Below, piece after piece: positions 20,792 through 30,363 of a stretch of DNA of 64,000 bases (its first letter is position 1; the number at the start of each line of letters is the position of its first letter). Made by a program: the position numbers and the translations under genes. Source of the stretch: Seongchinamella sediminis (GTDB taxonomy: Bacteria > Pseudomonadota > Gammaproteobacteria > Pseudomonadales > Halieaceae); the NCBI RefSeq assembly GCF_003457605.1, contig NZ_QRAN01000004.1, positions 223,987 to 287,986 on the forward strand, in the 5' to 3' direction. Under the pieces are notes generated by a model. The model was not told the origin of the DNA. It saw only the letters and a program-made list of their open reading frames with translations, and did not search any database.

Positions 20792-23470
20792 GTGCCCACG
20801 AACAGTTCCCCCCTTTTTGATCTGGGCAGGCTGCAAGCCCTGCTTGACGACGGCGTCCTGCTGCTGACGCCAAACCTGCGCCTGGCACGTCGCATCAAGG
20901 CGGAATGGGATCGGCAACAAATGGGCGCCGGCAAACAGGTATGGCGCCCCGCCGCCGTGAAGGCGCTCGAGCACTGGCTGGAACAGTGCTGGCAGGCGGC
21001 GGTGAACAAGGGCCAGGTCGAGGCAGGGCGGGTGTTGACCGGCCAGCAGGAGTCGGAGCTGTGGCGGCTGGTGATCGAGGATGATCGGGCGCAACACGGC
21101 GAATACAGCCTGTTGCAGAGCGGCTCGGCCGCCGACCTCGCCCGCCAGGCCCGTGACAACCTGCTGCGGGCGCAGCTGGACATGGCCCGGCCCGCGGTGG
21201 CCAGCGAGTTTCGCCTGGACCCCGATTGCAGCACCTTCCAGCGCTGGCTGCAGGCCTTTGAACAGCGGCTGGCGCAACTGCAGGCGCTGACGACGGTTGA
21301 CCGCCTGGTGGCGCTGGCCGGTGTGGCTGCAGGCGGGGAGCTGCCGCGGGTAGCCCTGGTTGACTTCGATGACGTGACCCCACTGCACCGGGCCTGTCTC
21401 AAGCGGCTGGCGACTGAGGTGGTCGAGGTCGCCAGCGCGGCGGGCGAGGCTCCCCTGGTGGCCCGCAGCTATCCGGACCGGCAGGCAGAGCTGGGCGCCG
21501 TCGCCCGGTGGGCGGCGGAGCAGTACCGTCAGCGGCCGCAGGCGCGGCTGGGGATACTGCTGGCGGACATGCACGCTGACCGGGCGCCGCTTGAGTACCT
21601 GTTGCGCCGGGAGTTTGATTGCCTCGGCGAAAATTACACGGCCCTGCCGGTCAATTTCTCCACCGGCATCAGCCTGGACCGGGCCCCGGTGGTGCGCGAT
21701 GCCCTGCGGGTGCTGGCGAGCTGCGGCAGCCAGCTGCCCATGGCCGATATCCTCGGCCTGGTCCGCTCGCGCTTCGTCGCGCTGCCTGACCGGGACGATG
21801 CGCGCTGCGTGAAGCTGCTGCAGCAGTTGTTCGAGGACGGCGCGGAGCAGGTCGATAGCGGCCGGCTGCGCTACCTTGCCAGGCGGGTAAAAGTGGCCGA
21901 CGAGCAGGGCCTCAGCCTCGGTACAGTCTTATCCCAGTGCAGCGAAATGCGCCTGCAGCGGCTGCGGCAAGCGCCCTCCGCCTGGGTTGCCGACCTGACC
22001 CGGGTGCTGGACGCCTGGGGCTGGCCCGGCTCCGGCCCGCTGGATTCCCTGGAGTACCAGCAGGTGGAATCCTGGTACCGGGTGCTGGAGACTTTCGCTT
22101 CCCACGACTCCCTTTGCGGCGAGCTGGACCTGGGTCCGGCGGTGGCCCTGCTGCAACGCTGCTGCCAGGCGCAGGTATCACAGCCCCAGACCGCCGACAG
22201 TCGTATCCAGGTGCTGGGGCCGCTGGAAGCGGCAGGGCTGCAGTTCGACGATATCTGGTTTTGCGGCCTGCAGGGTAGCCGCTGGCCGGCGCCGGCCAGG
22301 CCCAACCCCTTTATTCCCATGGTGCTGCAGCGCAGGCATGAAATGCCGCACAGCAGCAGTGAGCGCGAGTGGCAGTATGCCGCGACGCTGATGCGCCAGT
22401 ACCGTGCCGGCTGCCGGCACATGACCGGAAGCTACGCCCGCCAGCTGGACGGCGCCCCGGAACTGCCCAGCCCACTGCTGCGGGGCGCCAGCCTGGACGC
22501 TGTGGATACCGCCGCCGGGCCACCCGCCCAGTGGCTGCAACTGGCCGGCGAGGCGCAGCTACTGTACCGCCGCGACCATCAGGCGCCGCCCCTGACGGAG
22601 GCTGAGCTGGCCGCCGTTCGCGGCGGCAGCGGTATCATCCAGGCCCAGGCGAACTGCCCGTTCCAGGCCTTTGCCGGCAAACGGCTGCGGCTGGAACCGC
22701 TGGCCGACACCCGGGCCGGGCTCAGTGCGGCCGACCGCGGCAGTATTCTGCACGACGCCCTGTATGCCCTCTGGGGCAGCCTGGAAAACAGCGACCGGCT
22801 GCACGCCGCCGACGAGGCGGCTATCGCCGCGGCGGTGGGCAGCGCCGTCGACAGTGCGCTGGCGGCGGTGCCCGAGGGCCTGCGCCAGCTGGTCGGCATG
22901 CACTGCCTGGACCTGGAGCGGGAGCGCCTGCGGCAGCTGCTGCAGGAGTGGCTGCAACTGGAGCGCAGCCGGGCACCGTTTACCGTGATCGCCCGGGAAG
23001 CCCCGCTGAGTTTCAGGCTGGGCGAACTGGAACTGAAGCTGCGGGTGGACCGGATCGACGAGCTCGGCGACGGTTCCCGCCTGCTGATCGATTACAAGTC
23101 CGGCCGCAACAGCCTGGCCCACTGGCTGGGGGAGCGCCCGTCACAGCCGCAGTTGCCGCTGTACGGGCTGGCGTCCCCGGTCGCGGCGCTGGCATTTGCC
23201 GAGGTCAGGCCCCGCCAGAGCCGCTTTCTGGGACTCGGGCAGGTGAGCGGTGTCAGCGGCGTCCAGGATGATATAGCAAAGGGCGTGAAGCGCTATTCCG
23301 CCTGCGAGGACTGGGATTCCCTGCTCGGCGAGTGGCAGCGCAACCTGTCGCGCCTGGCGGAGGATTTTATCGCCGGCGAGGCCGCGGTAGATCCGCTGGC
23401 CAGCGCCTGTAATTTCTGTGGCCTGGACGCCCTGTGCCGGGTCGCCGTTGCTGGGGAGGACGGGGCGTGA
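20792..23470 (+). CDS. AddB-like PD-(D/E)XK nuclease, probable DNA repair protein (TIGR03623-type)
   Basis: An 892-residue protein resembling the nuclease partner of AddAB/RecBCD-like complexes. The N-terminal region LLLTPNLRLARRIKAEWD is a helicase-like fold without a Walker A motif. The C-terminal nuclease has VDRIDELGDGSRLLIDYKSG (Asp...DYK at about 750-768). One Cys at about 620 (QANCPFQAF) and the cluster CNFCGLDALC at about 872-881 are the four ligands of the AddB-type 4Fe-4S nuclease. The start is GTG at 20792 with a perfect AGGAGG 5 nt upstream. It overlaps the helicase gene by 4 bp and is divergent from aroF. Confidence 0.9.
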   Translation: MPTNSSPLFDLGRLQALLDDGVLLLTPNLRLARRIKAEWDRQQMGAGKQVWRPAAVKALEHWLEQCWQAAVNKGQVEAGRVLTGQQESELWRLVIEDDRAQHGEYSLLQSGSAADLARQARDNLLRAQLDMARPAVASEFRLDPDCSTFQRWLQAFEQRLAQLQALTTVDRLVALAGVAAGGELPRVALVDFDDVTPLHRACLKRLATEVVEVASAAGEAPLVARSYPDRQAELGAVARWAAEQYRQRPQARLGILLADMHADRAPLEYLLRREFDCLGENYTALPVNFSTGISLDRAPVVRDALRVLASCGSQLPMADILGLVRSRFVALPDRDDARCVKLLQQLFEDGAEQVDSGRLRYLARRVKVADEQGLSLGTVLSQCSEMRLQRLRQAPSAWVADLTRVLDAWGWPGSGPLDSLEYQQVESWYRVLETFASHDSLCGELDLGPAVALLQRCCQAQVSQPQTADSRIQVLGPLEAAGLQFDDIWFCGLQGSRWPAPARPNPFIPMVLQRRHEMPHSSSEREWQYAATLMRQYRAGCRHMTGSYARQLDGAPELPSPLLRGASLDAVDTAAGPPAQWLQLAGEAQLLYRRDHQAPPLTEAELAAVRGGSGIIQAQANCPFQAFAGKRLRLEPLADTRAGLSAADRGSILHDALYALWGSLENSDRLHAADEAAIAAAVGSAVDSALAAVPEGLRQLVGMHCLDLERERLRQLLQEWLQLERSRAPFTVIAREAPLSFRLGELELKLRVDRIDELGDGSRLLIDYKSGRNSLAHWLGERPSQPQLPLYGLASPVAALAFAEVRPRQSRFLGLGQVSGVSGVQDDIAKGVKRYSACEDWDSLLGEWQRNLSRLAEDFIAGEAAVDPLASACNFCGLDALCRVAVAGEDGA

Positions 23471-26400
23471 CCATTGCCGATGCCAGGGAGCGCGCCGAAG
23501 CGCTGGATGTCAGCCGCAGTTTCTGTGTCACCGCGCCGGCGGGCTCGGGCAAGACCGAACTGCTGATCCAGCGTCTGCTGGGGCTGCTGGGCAGGGTGCA
23601 GCGTCCGGAACAGGTGCTGGCCATTACCTTTACCCGCAAGGCCGCCGCCGAAATGCGCGAGCGGGTGCTGCAGGCCCTGGAGGCAGCCCGGCAGGGATTG
23701 CCGGTAGCCGGTGCTCACCAGCAGGTCACGCGCGAGCTCGCGCTGGCAGCCCTGCGCAGAAGCGACGCTGAAAACTGGCACCTGTCGCGGGACATCTCCC
23801 GCCTCAATATCAAGACCATCGACAGTTTCTGTGCCGGACTGACCCGGCAAATGCCAATCCTCAGCCGCTTTGGCGGCCAGGTGCAGGCAGTGGACGATGC
23901 CGCGCCCCTGTACCGGGAAGCGGTGGCCGAACTGTTTTCACTGGTCGGCTCCCGGCGCCCGGAAGCGCAGGACCTCGATCAACTGCTGCTGCACTTTGAC
24001 AACAACTGGGAACGGCTGAGCGAATTGCTGGTGACCATGCTGGCCAAGCGCGACCAGTGGCACGACTACATGGGGGCCCGGCGTTCGTCCGCTGACGCCG
24101 AGCGGGCGCTGCGGCACACCGTGGCGTCGGTGATCAGCGAAACCCTGGGCGAACTGGCGACCCTGCTGGATCCCTGGCAGGACGAACTGCTGGACCTGTT
24201 CTGCTACGCCAGGCAAAACCTGGGTGAGAGTGTGCCGGCGGAATTTCCCGCGGCCAGCGCCGATAAGCTCGAGCAGTGGCGCTCTCTGGGGCAGATGCTG
24301 TTGACCCAGGGTGGCAGCTTCCGCAAGTCGGTGACGGTCAACAACGGCTTTCCCACCGGCAGCGACGAGGCCAGGGAGCGCAAGGAACATTTCAAGGACC
24401 TGGTCACCCGGATGAGCGCGGTGCCAGGGTTGGCCGCGGACCTGGCGGCGCTGTCCTCGCTGCCCAGCATGGACAATCACAGTGAGGCCTGGCAACTGGT
24501 GCTGCACCTCTCCCACGTGCTGCCGCTGTTGGCCGCCTGCCTGTTGCTGGTGTTCGAGCGCCGCGGCGTGGTGGATCACAGCCAGGTCGCGTTGTCGGCA
24601 CTCGATGCCCTGGGGGAGGATGACGCCCCCACCGAACTGGCCTTGCGTCTCGATTACAGTATCGAACACATTCTCGTGGATGAGTTCCAGGATACGGCCA
24701 TCAACCAGTACCGGCTGGTCACCCGCCTGACCCGGGGCTGGGCGGAACACAATGAAAGCAATCCGCTAAATCCGCGTACGGTGTTTATCGTCGGTGACGG
24801 CATGCAGTCTATCTACGGTTTCCGCAACGCCAATGTGGGACTGTTTCTCAAGGCCAGAGAAGAGGGTTTCAACGGCCTGGTGCCGGAAACCCTGGCCCTG
24901 CGCTGCAACTTTCGCTCGCAGCAGGGCGTGGTCGACTGGGTCAACGCCACCTTCAGCATTGCGTTTCCCAGCGAGGACAACGTCCGCCGCGGGCGGGTGA
25001 GTTTTACCGATGCGGTAGCGGTGAAGGAGCCGGGCGAGCAGCCCGCGGTGTCCCTGAACGCCTTCTGGGGCGAGCAGGCGCGGGACCAGGAAGCCCGGTG
25101 GTTATTAGCCCAGCTCAGGGACGGGCTGGCGGATCCGCAGCTGCAGAGCATCGCCATCCTCGGCCGCAGCCGCGGGCAGCTGGCGCCTGTCCTGCAGCTG
25201 CTGCGCCATCAGGGGCTGCCCTTTGCGTCACAGGAAATGGACGCGCTGGCGGGCTCACCCGCCATCGTCGACCTGATGACGCTCTGTCGGGTGCTGGCCA
25301 ATCCGGCGGACCGGGTCGCCGCTTACGCCCTGTTGCGGGCGCCCTGGTGCGCCCTGTCGCTGGCTGATCTCGCGGCGCTGTCGGCGGCCTCGAGCGAGCC
25401 ACGCTTGCAGAACATTCCGGCACTGCTGGGCAGTGGCCAGGTGCCCGGTGGCATGAGCGCGGAGGGCGCGGCACGCCTGTCCCGGGTCGGCCAGTGCCTG
25501 CGCTGGGCCGAGCAGAAACGTGACCGGCTGTCACTGCGGGTGTGGGTAGAGCAGCTGTGGCAGTTCCTCGGTGGCCCAGGCTGCCTGCGCGAGACTCGCT
25601 TTCTCGCTGATGCCGAGCGTTTTCTCGGTCTGCTGCAGGACGCAGACGCGGAAGGCATAGGCCTCGATGTGCAGTGGCTCGAGCAGCGCATAGCCCGGCT
25701 GTACGCCTCCGGCGACGACCCGGATGCGCGGCTGCAGGTGATGACCCTGCACAAGTCCAAGGGCCTGGAATTCGACTGGGTGCTGATTCCCGCCCTGGGG
25801 CAGGCCACTCGCGGCGACAGCCGTGATCTGCTGCTGTGGGACGAATACAACAGCAGTGCTGGGGAACGGGGTTTCCTGCTGGCAGCCGACGACCACTCCG
25901 ATGACAAGACGCCGGGGCTGTACAACTTCCTGAAAAAACAACGGCGGGAAAAGTACCGTCTGGAAACCACGCGCCTGCTCTATGTCGGCGCTACCCGGGC
26001 CATCAAGCGGCTCACGCTCAGTGCCTGCCTGGGCGGCGGTGACGATTGCGCCGAGGGTGAGCAGCCGGACCTGCGGCCGCCCGGCGATGGCGCTCTGCTG
26101 GCGCCGATCTGGCCGGTATTTGAGCAGCAGATGGTGGTGCACGCTCCTGCCGCGCTGGAACGGGAGCGGCAGCGGGGCCCCGCTGGCCTGCTGAGCCTGC
26201 AGTCACTCCCCGCCGCACCTGTTGCGGCAGCTGTCGCCGAGGCCGGCGCCAACCTGCCGGTCCCGGCCCTCAACTGGCGGGAACGTCACGTGGGCACGGT
26301 TATCCATGAGCTGCTGGAAGCCCTGAGCCTTGAGCGGGACCTGCCCCAGGCGCTGCCGGCGGCGCTGCTGGAGCGGGCGCAACAACGGCTTGCCGCGCTG

Positions 26401-26808
26401 GGCCTGGCGGGCGAGGCACTTGGCGACGCCCGGGAGCGGGTGGCAGCGGCTGTGCAGCGGACCCTGGCCGACGAGCGCTGCGGCCGCTGGCTGTTGGCCT
26501 CCTCACATGAGCAGGCCCACAGCGAACTGGCGTTGACGCTGGACGATGGCGGTATCGCACGCGATATCGTGATCGACCGCACCTTTGTCGACGCTGCCAG
26601 CGGGGTGCGCTGGGTCATTGACTACAAGAGCAGCGGGCCCGCCGCGGGTGTTGCGCAGCAGGAATTCCTGGCCGACGAGAGTGAGCGCTACCGTCAGCAA
26701 CTGGCGCTTTATCGCTGTGCCGTGCAGGGGCTGGGGCCAGAGCCGGTGCGTTGCGCCCTGTACTTTACCAGCCTGGGCCTGCTCCACCCGGTAGACGCGC
26801 CGCCCTAG
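23467..26808 (+). CDS. AddA-like UvrD helicase with C-terminal PD-(D/E)XK nuclease
   Basis: A 1113-residue superfamily 1A helicase-nuclease for double-strand-break end processing. Helicase motifs in order: APAGSGKTELLIQRLL (about 23-38), ITFTRKAAAEMRERV, ILVDEFQDTAINQYR (about 402), VGDGMQSIYGFRNA, LRCNFRSQQGVVDWV, VMTLHKSKGLEFDWVLIP and RLLYVGATRAIKRL (about 837). The C-terminus has VGTVIHELLEAL and VRWVIDYKSSGP (about 1050), the nuclease core. The start is GTG at 23467 inside the stop of the previous gene (GTGA), with GGGGAGGA upstream. The last codon shares CTAG with the convergent LLM gene. Confidence 0.93.
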   Translation: MTIADARERAEALDVSRSFCVTAPAGSGKTELLIQRLLGLLGRVQRPEQVLAITFTRKAAAEMRERVLQALEAARQGLPVAGAHQQVTRELALAALRRSDAENWHLSRDISRLNIKTIDSFCAGLTRQMPILSRFGGQVQAVDDAAPLYREAVAELFSLVGSRRPEAQDLDQLLLHFDNNWERLSELLVTMLAKRDQWHDYMGARRSSADAERALRHTVASVISETLGELATLLDPWQDELLDLFCYARQNLGESVPAEFPAASADKLEQWRSLGQMLLTQGGSFRKSVTVNNGFPTGSDEARERKEHFKDLVTRMSAVPGLAADLAALSSLPSMDNHSEAWQLVLHLSHVLPLLAACLLLVFERRGVVDHSQVALSALDALGEDDAPTELALRLDYSIEHILVDEFQDTAINQYRLVTRLTRGWAEHNESNPLNPRTVFIVGDGMQSIYGFRNANVGLFLKAREEGFNGLVPETLALRCNFRSQQGVVDWVNATFSIAFPSEDNVRRGRVSFTDAVAVKEPGEQPAVSLNAFWGEQARDQEARWLLAQLRDGLADPQLQSIAILGRSRGQLAPVLQLLRHQGLPFASQEMDALAGSPAIVDLMTLCRVLANPADRVAAYALLRAPWCALSLADLAALSAASSEPRLQNIPALLGSGQVPGGMSAEGAARLSRVGQCLRWAEQKRDRLSLRVWVEQLWQFLGGPGCLRETRFLADAERFLGLLQDADAEGIGLDVQWLEQRIARLYASGDDPDARLQVMTLHKSKGLEFDWVLIPALGQATRGDSRDLLLWDEYNSSAGERGFLLAADDHSDDKTPGLYNFLKKQRREKYRLETTRLLYVGATRAIKRLTLSACLGGGDDCAEGEQPDLRPPGDGALLAPIWPVFEQQMVVHAPAALERERQRGPAGLLSLQSLPAAPVAAAVAEAGANLPVPALNWRERHVGTVIHELLEALSLERDLPQALPAALLERAQQRLAALGLAGEALGDARERVAAAVQRTLADERCGRWLLASSHEQAHSELALTLDDGGIARDIVIDRTFVDAASGVRWVIDYKSSGPAAGVAQQEFLADESERYRQQLALYRCAVQGLGPEPVRCALYFTSLGLLHPVDAPP

Positions 26809-27674
26809 TCGAAGCGGGCGATAACGTCATCGGCAAAGCGGCGGATGGCGTCCTGCTTGTCCGCCAGGGCATCGCTGTCACCGTGATAAAAGGGCCAGGG
26901 CATGGTCATGATGTGGGTGACCCCCGCATCCTCCAGCCGCCGGTAGCCGTCTATATCCCAGGCGTCGGAAGGGGTGGCCATGACCTCAAACGGTTCCCTG
27001 TCGCGACCGTACTCGCTGCGCCAACGGCGAATGCTGGCAATGCAGTCGACGATCTCGGCCGATGTCTGCAGGTCGGAGACCCAGCCATCCGCGAGTCGCG
27101 CCGCCCGACGCATGGCCGGCTCGGATATACCGCCGATCCAGATCGGGATGGGGGCGGTGGGAGCCGGGTTCATTTCCATGGGCTCGAACTGGTAATAGCT
27201 GCCGCGGTAACTGACCATTTCCCCGGTCCACAGCAGGCGCATGATTTCGATTATCTCGTCCGTGCGCTTGCCGCGGGTAGTGAAGTCCTGTTCCATCAGC
27301 GCGAATTCATCCCGCGACCAGCCCACACCGAAAGCGGGGGTGATGCGGTTGTTGGAGATAATCGCGGCGGTGCTGATGGCCTTGGCCGCCAGGTAGGGAT
27401 TGCGCATGGGCAGCACAAACACATTGTTGGTGAAACGCAGTCGGCTGGTGATGGCCGCCAGTGCCCCGATGGTTACCCATGGGTCGGGCCAGTCGGTATA
27501 CGCCTGCCAGCGGCGAGTGCCGTCGCTGGTATAGGGGTAGGGGGTGCTGATGTTTTCCGGGTGCACCACGTGATCGGAGAATGACATGGCGTGCCAGCCG
27601 TGGGTGTCGGCGACCGGCGCCAGTTCGGTGAGGTGCGCCACCGTGCTGAAGGAGGTAGAAAGAACAAACTTCAC
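26805..27674 (-). CDS. LLM-class flavin-dependent oxidoreductase (TIGR03619 F420-type family)
   Basis: A 289-residue TIM-barrel protein of the bacterial luciferase-like monooxygenase family. Signature stretches are FSDHVVHPENIS, NNRITPAFGVGWSRDEFAL, and APIPIWIGGISEPAMRRAAR, then ADGWVSDLQTSAE. By similarity it falls in the TIGR03619 group, annotated as F420-dependent, but members in proteobacteria may use FMN; the sequence does not decide. The substrate is unknown. The start is GTG at 27674 with AGGGAG 6 nt upstream. It is convergent with the helicase gene, overlapping by four bases. Confidence 0.85.
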   Translation of the reverse strand: MKFVLSTSFSTVAHLTELAPVADTHGWHAMSFSDHVVHPENISTPYPYTSDGTRRWQAYTDWPDPWVTIGALAAITSRLRFTNNVFVLPMRNPYLAAKAISTAAIISNNRITPAFGVGWSRDEFALMEQDFTTRGKRTDEIIEIMRLLWTGEMVSYRGSYYQFEPMEMNPAPTAPIPIWIGGISEPAMRRAARLADGWVSDLQTSAEIVDCIASIRRWRSEYGRDREPFEVMATPSDAWDIDGYRRLEDAGVTHIMTMPWPFYHGDSDALADKQDAIRRFADDVIARFD

Positions 27675-27788
27675 CCGCTGCTCCCTGTATTATTGACTTT
27701 CCTTTTATAGTTGTTCAGCTGTCACAACGCGCAGACCCGGTTGATCCAGCGCGGGACGGGGCAGATAACATAGCCCCCGGCGCTGTGC

Positions 27789-28904
27789 TTAGCAAGCGCC
27801 CGCGGCCCGCCAGATAATGAACTTGTTGTTCTGGGCCAGTCTCTCCACCTGGCGGAACCGGCGCCTGAGCCCGGGCCCGTAATGCAGGTGGCGATTGGCG
27901 ACCAGCAGCAGGCTGCCAGCGGTACGCAGGCGCGCGGCAGCCTGTTGCAATAGCCTCTTCCCCGCGTAGTCATCGACTGTATGGCCGAGGTGAAAAGGGG
28001 GATTGCAGAGCACCAGGTCGAAGCGGTCCGCGCAGGCCAGGAGTCCATCCCCGTGATGAAAAACCGGCTCTGCTCCCGGCAGCAGGCGCGCGCAATTGGC
28101 GCGGGCTGAGGCAATGGCCATTGCCGATTCGTCGGCAAACAGCATGCTGGAGGCAATGCCCTGGCGCAGGGCCGCAATGCCCAGTACGCCGTTGCCGCAG
28201 GCCAGGTCAGCGGCGTGTCCTGCCGGTCCCAGCTGCTTGAGGTGTTGCAGCAGAAAGCGACTGCCAATGTCCAGCCGGTCGCCGCTGAACACGTTGGGCA
28301 GGGCGGTGAGTTCACCGCCGGCGGGCTCGCAGTAATAGCCTCTCAATGCGGGTGTCGCCGGCGCAGGCCGGCCGCTGGTCAGGGCGGTAAACAGGCGCGC
28401 CTTGCGCTGGCCCCGGTGGCGCTGCACCTGGTCACAATACTGCTCCATGATGTCGCCAGTCTGGGGGGACAGGTGCTTGTCCATGCCGGCGCAGTGTAGT
28501 CTGCTACCCGCGGGCAGGGCCGCGTTGAGCCGGGCCAGCTGGTACTCAAAGTAGGGCAGGGACTTGGGCACTCGCATGAACACCCGGTCAAAGGGGCCGG
28601 ACGGTGGCCCGGTGCTCCAGATGATTACCGGCGCAGTGATCCCGTTGCGCCGGCAGTTGCTGGCCGTTGCTGCCGCGGCGAGGGCCGAGTCGGTCCACAG
28701 AGCGGCCGGCGCCAGGGCGGTGGAAAGCGCACCGTGCTCGTCATTGGCCACCAGGCAGGGTCCGGAGTCCCCCTGGGCCGCTTCCAGCAGCAGCAGGTCG
28801 GCGCTGGTCCATGCCTGCAGGGGTTCCTGCTTGCGGCCCGGATAGCGCCGCAGTTCGAAGCACCCCTGGGGGCAGTCCAGGCGGACAGGCGCGGAAGCCG
28901 CCAT
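27789..28904 (-). CDS. rlmG: 23S rRNA (guanine-N2)-methyltransferase RlmG
   Basis: SAM-dependent enzyme that makes m2G at position 1835 (E. coli numbering) of 23S rRNA. It has 371 residues (E. coli 378). The N-terminal pseudo-methyltransferase domain shows LQAWTSADLLLLE and LVANDEHGALSTALAP. The catalytic domain has the SAM motif AADLACGNGVLGIAAL and the active-site FDLVLCNPPFHLGHTV. GDRLDIGSRFLLQHL before it is also RlmG-like and separates it from RsmC. The ATG lies 8 bp after the mltD stop with CCGGAG ahead, so it is probably co-transcribed with mltD. Confidence 0.92.
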   Translation of the reverse strand: MAASAPVRLDCPQGCFELRRYPGRKQEPLQAWTSADLLLLEAAQGDSGPCLVANDEHGALSTALAPAALWTDSALAAAATASNCRRNGITAPVIIWSTGPPSGPFDRVFMRVPKSLPYFEYQLARLNAALPAGSRLHCAGMDKHLSPQTGDIMEQYCDQVQRHRGQRKARLFTALTSGRPAPATPALRGYYCEPAGGELTALPNVFSGDRLDIGSRFLLQHLKQLGPAGHAADLACGNGVLGIAALRQGIASSMLFADESAMAIASARANCARLLPGAEPVFHHGDGLLACADRFDLVLCNPPFHLGHTVDDYAGKRLLQQAAARLRTAGSLLLVANRHLHYGPGLRRRFRQVERLAQNNKFIIWRAAGAC

Positions 28905-28912
28905 GGCTCCGG

Positions 28913-30253
28913 CTAGCTGCCGCCCACGTACAGGGTGAGTCGTTGCCCGGGCTGCAGGTACTCACCGGGGTCAAGCGAGTTCCAGGCGATGATGTCGTTG
29001 ACCGAAACGTTGAACTTGCCGGCGATCCGGTACAGGGAGTCACCCCGGCGCACCCGGTAACCCCGGCGCTGGCGCTCCTCGCGGGATACCATCGCCATAC
29101 TGCTGGCCCAGTCGCTGCCATAGGGGATCATCAGGGTATCACCGGCGCGAATCATGCTGCCGCGGATGTTGTTTACCTCCCGTAACAGGCCCACCTCGGT
29201 ATCAAATTTTTTGGCGATGCGAATAAGGTTGTCGCCGCTGCGAATGCGGTAGTGCTCCCAGCGCACCCGGTCCGCCTCGGTCAGGCCGGCAACGCCCTCG
29301 GCGAAGCGGACTTCCGTGCCCGGTGGCAGCAGCAGTTCCTGGGCGACGTCCGGGGAGGTGGCCCAGCGCAGCTGGCCGGGGTTGAGTGCCCTGAGCACGT
29401 GCATCTCCACCTCTGCCAGCGCCGCGGCCCGGGCCAGTTCGATCTGGCCGCCGGTAGTGGCTACCACGAAGGCAGGCTTGTTGGGGACCCGGGGGATTTC
29501 GACCTCAAAGGCTTCCGGGTAGGCCACGATCTGGGTCAGGGCGATCAGCCGGGGCACGTAGTGGCGCGTTTCCCGGGGCAGTTTCAGTGACCAGTAATCC
29601 GTGGGCTTGCCGGCGGCCCTGTTGGAGCGTTGCGCCCGCGACACCCGGCCCTTGCCGGAGTTGTAGGCCGCCAGCGCCAGCATCCAGTCGTTGTCGAACT
29701 CGGCGTACAGCGACTCCAGGTAATCCAGCGCGATACGGGTGGAATCGCGAATGTCCCGGCGCCCGTCGTACCACCAGTTCTGTTCCAGGCCGAGGTACTG
29801 GCCAGTGGCCGGCATGATTTGCCACAGACCGGCCGCCCGTTCCGACGAGGTGGCAAATGGATTGAGTGTGCTTTCCACCAGCGGCAGCAGGGCCAGCTCT
29901 ATCGGCAGCTCCCGGCGTTCTACCTCCTCGACGATGTAGTAGAGATAGAGGCGGGCCCGCTCGGCCACCACGGGCAGGTAGTTGGGCTGGCGCAAATAGG
30001 CATCCCGGGCGTCACCCACCTGCGTATTGTGGATGGTTTGCCAGCTCAGCTGGCGCCGGATGCGCTCCCAGAGGTCTTTTGGCGGCTTGCGAGTCGCCTT
30101 TGCCACTGCCTGCTTCTCGACCTCCGCCGGGGCGGGCTGTGTCTTGATAGCGGCAGCGCCGGGGCTGGTGTCGGTGCTTTCCGGGGTCGGCATGGACTGG
30201 CACGCGGACAGCCATACAGACATAGAAATAGCGACAAGAAGCGTTTTTAACAT
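28913..30253 (-). CDS. mltD: Membrane-bound lytic murein transglycosylase D (LysM lipoprotein)
   Basis: Outer-membrane lipoprotein that cleaves peptidoglycan glycan strands. It has 446 residues from ATG at 30253. The signal peptide MLKTLLVAISMSVWLSAC ends in a lipobox (LSAC, Cys18). The SLT domain has the catalytic Glu in LALLPLVESTLNPFATS, followed by AAGLWQIMPATGQYLGL and LAALAAYNSGKGRVSRA-type motifs (seen as ALAAYNSGKGRVSR). Two C-terminal LysM repeats start YRIRSGDNLIRIAKKF and YRVRRGDSLYRIAGKF and bind glycan. E. coli mltD also neighbours gloB. A longer frame to 30472 would hide the signal peptide and is rejected. Confidence 0.95.
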   Translation of the reverse strand: MLKTLLVAISMSVWLSACQSMPTPESTDTSPGAAAIKTQPAPAEVEKQAVAKATRKPPKDLWERIRRQLSWQTIHNTQVGDARDAYLRQPNYLPVVAERARLYLYYIVEEVERRELPIELALLPLVESTLNPFATSSERAAGLWQIMPATGQYLGLEQNWWYDGRRDIRDSTRIALDYLESLYAEFDNDWMLALAAYNSGKGRVSRAQRSNRAAGKPTDYWSLKLPRETRHYVPRLIALTQIVAYPEAFEVEIPRVPNKPAFVVATTGGQIELARAAALAEVEMHVLRALNPGQLRWATSPDVAQELLLPPGTEVRFAEGVAGLTEADRVRWEHYRIRSGDNLIRIAKKFDTEVGLLREVNNIRGSMIRAGDTLMIPYGSDWASSMAMVSREERQRRGYRVRRGDSLYRIAGKFNVSVNDIIAWNSLDPGEYLQPGQRLTLYVGGS

Positions 30254-30363
30254 ATTGATATTTCGTTGATTAATCGACTTTTTTGTTTGCTTGTCTGGGG
30301 TGGCGTAACGACTCAATCTAAATCCACAGTCGTCATTGGAGCCAGTTATTTCTGCCGGATTAT

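Noticed and set aside
20671..21402. N-terminal extension of the DAHP synthase frame
   Set aside because: The extension runs over the divergent AddB-like gene and lacks any DAHP synthase similarity; the conserved start is at 20670.
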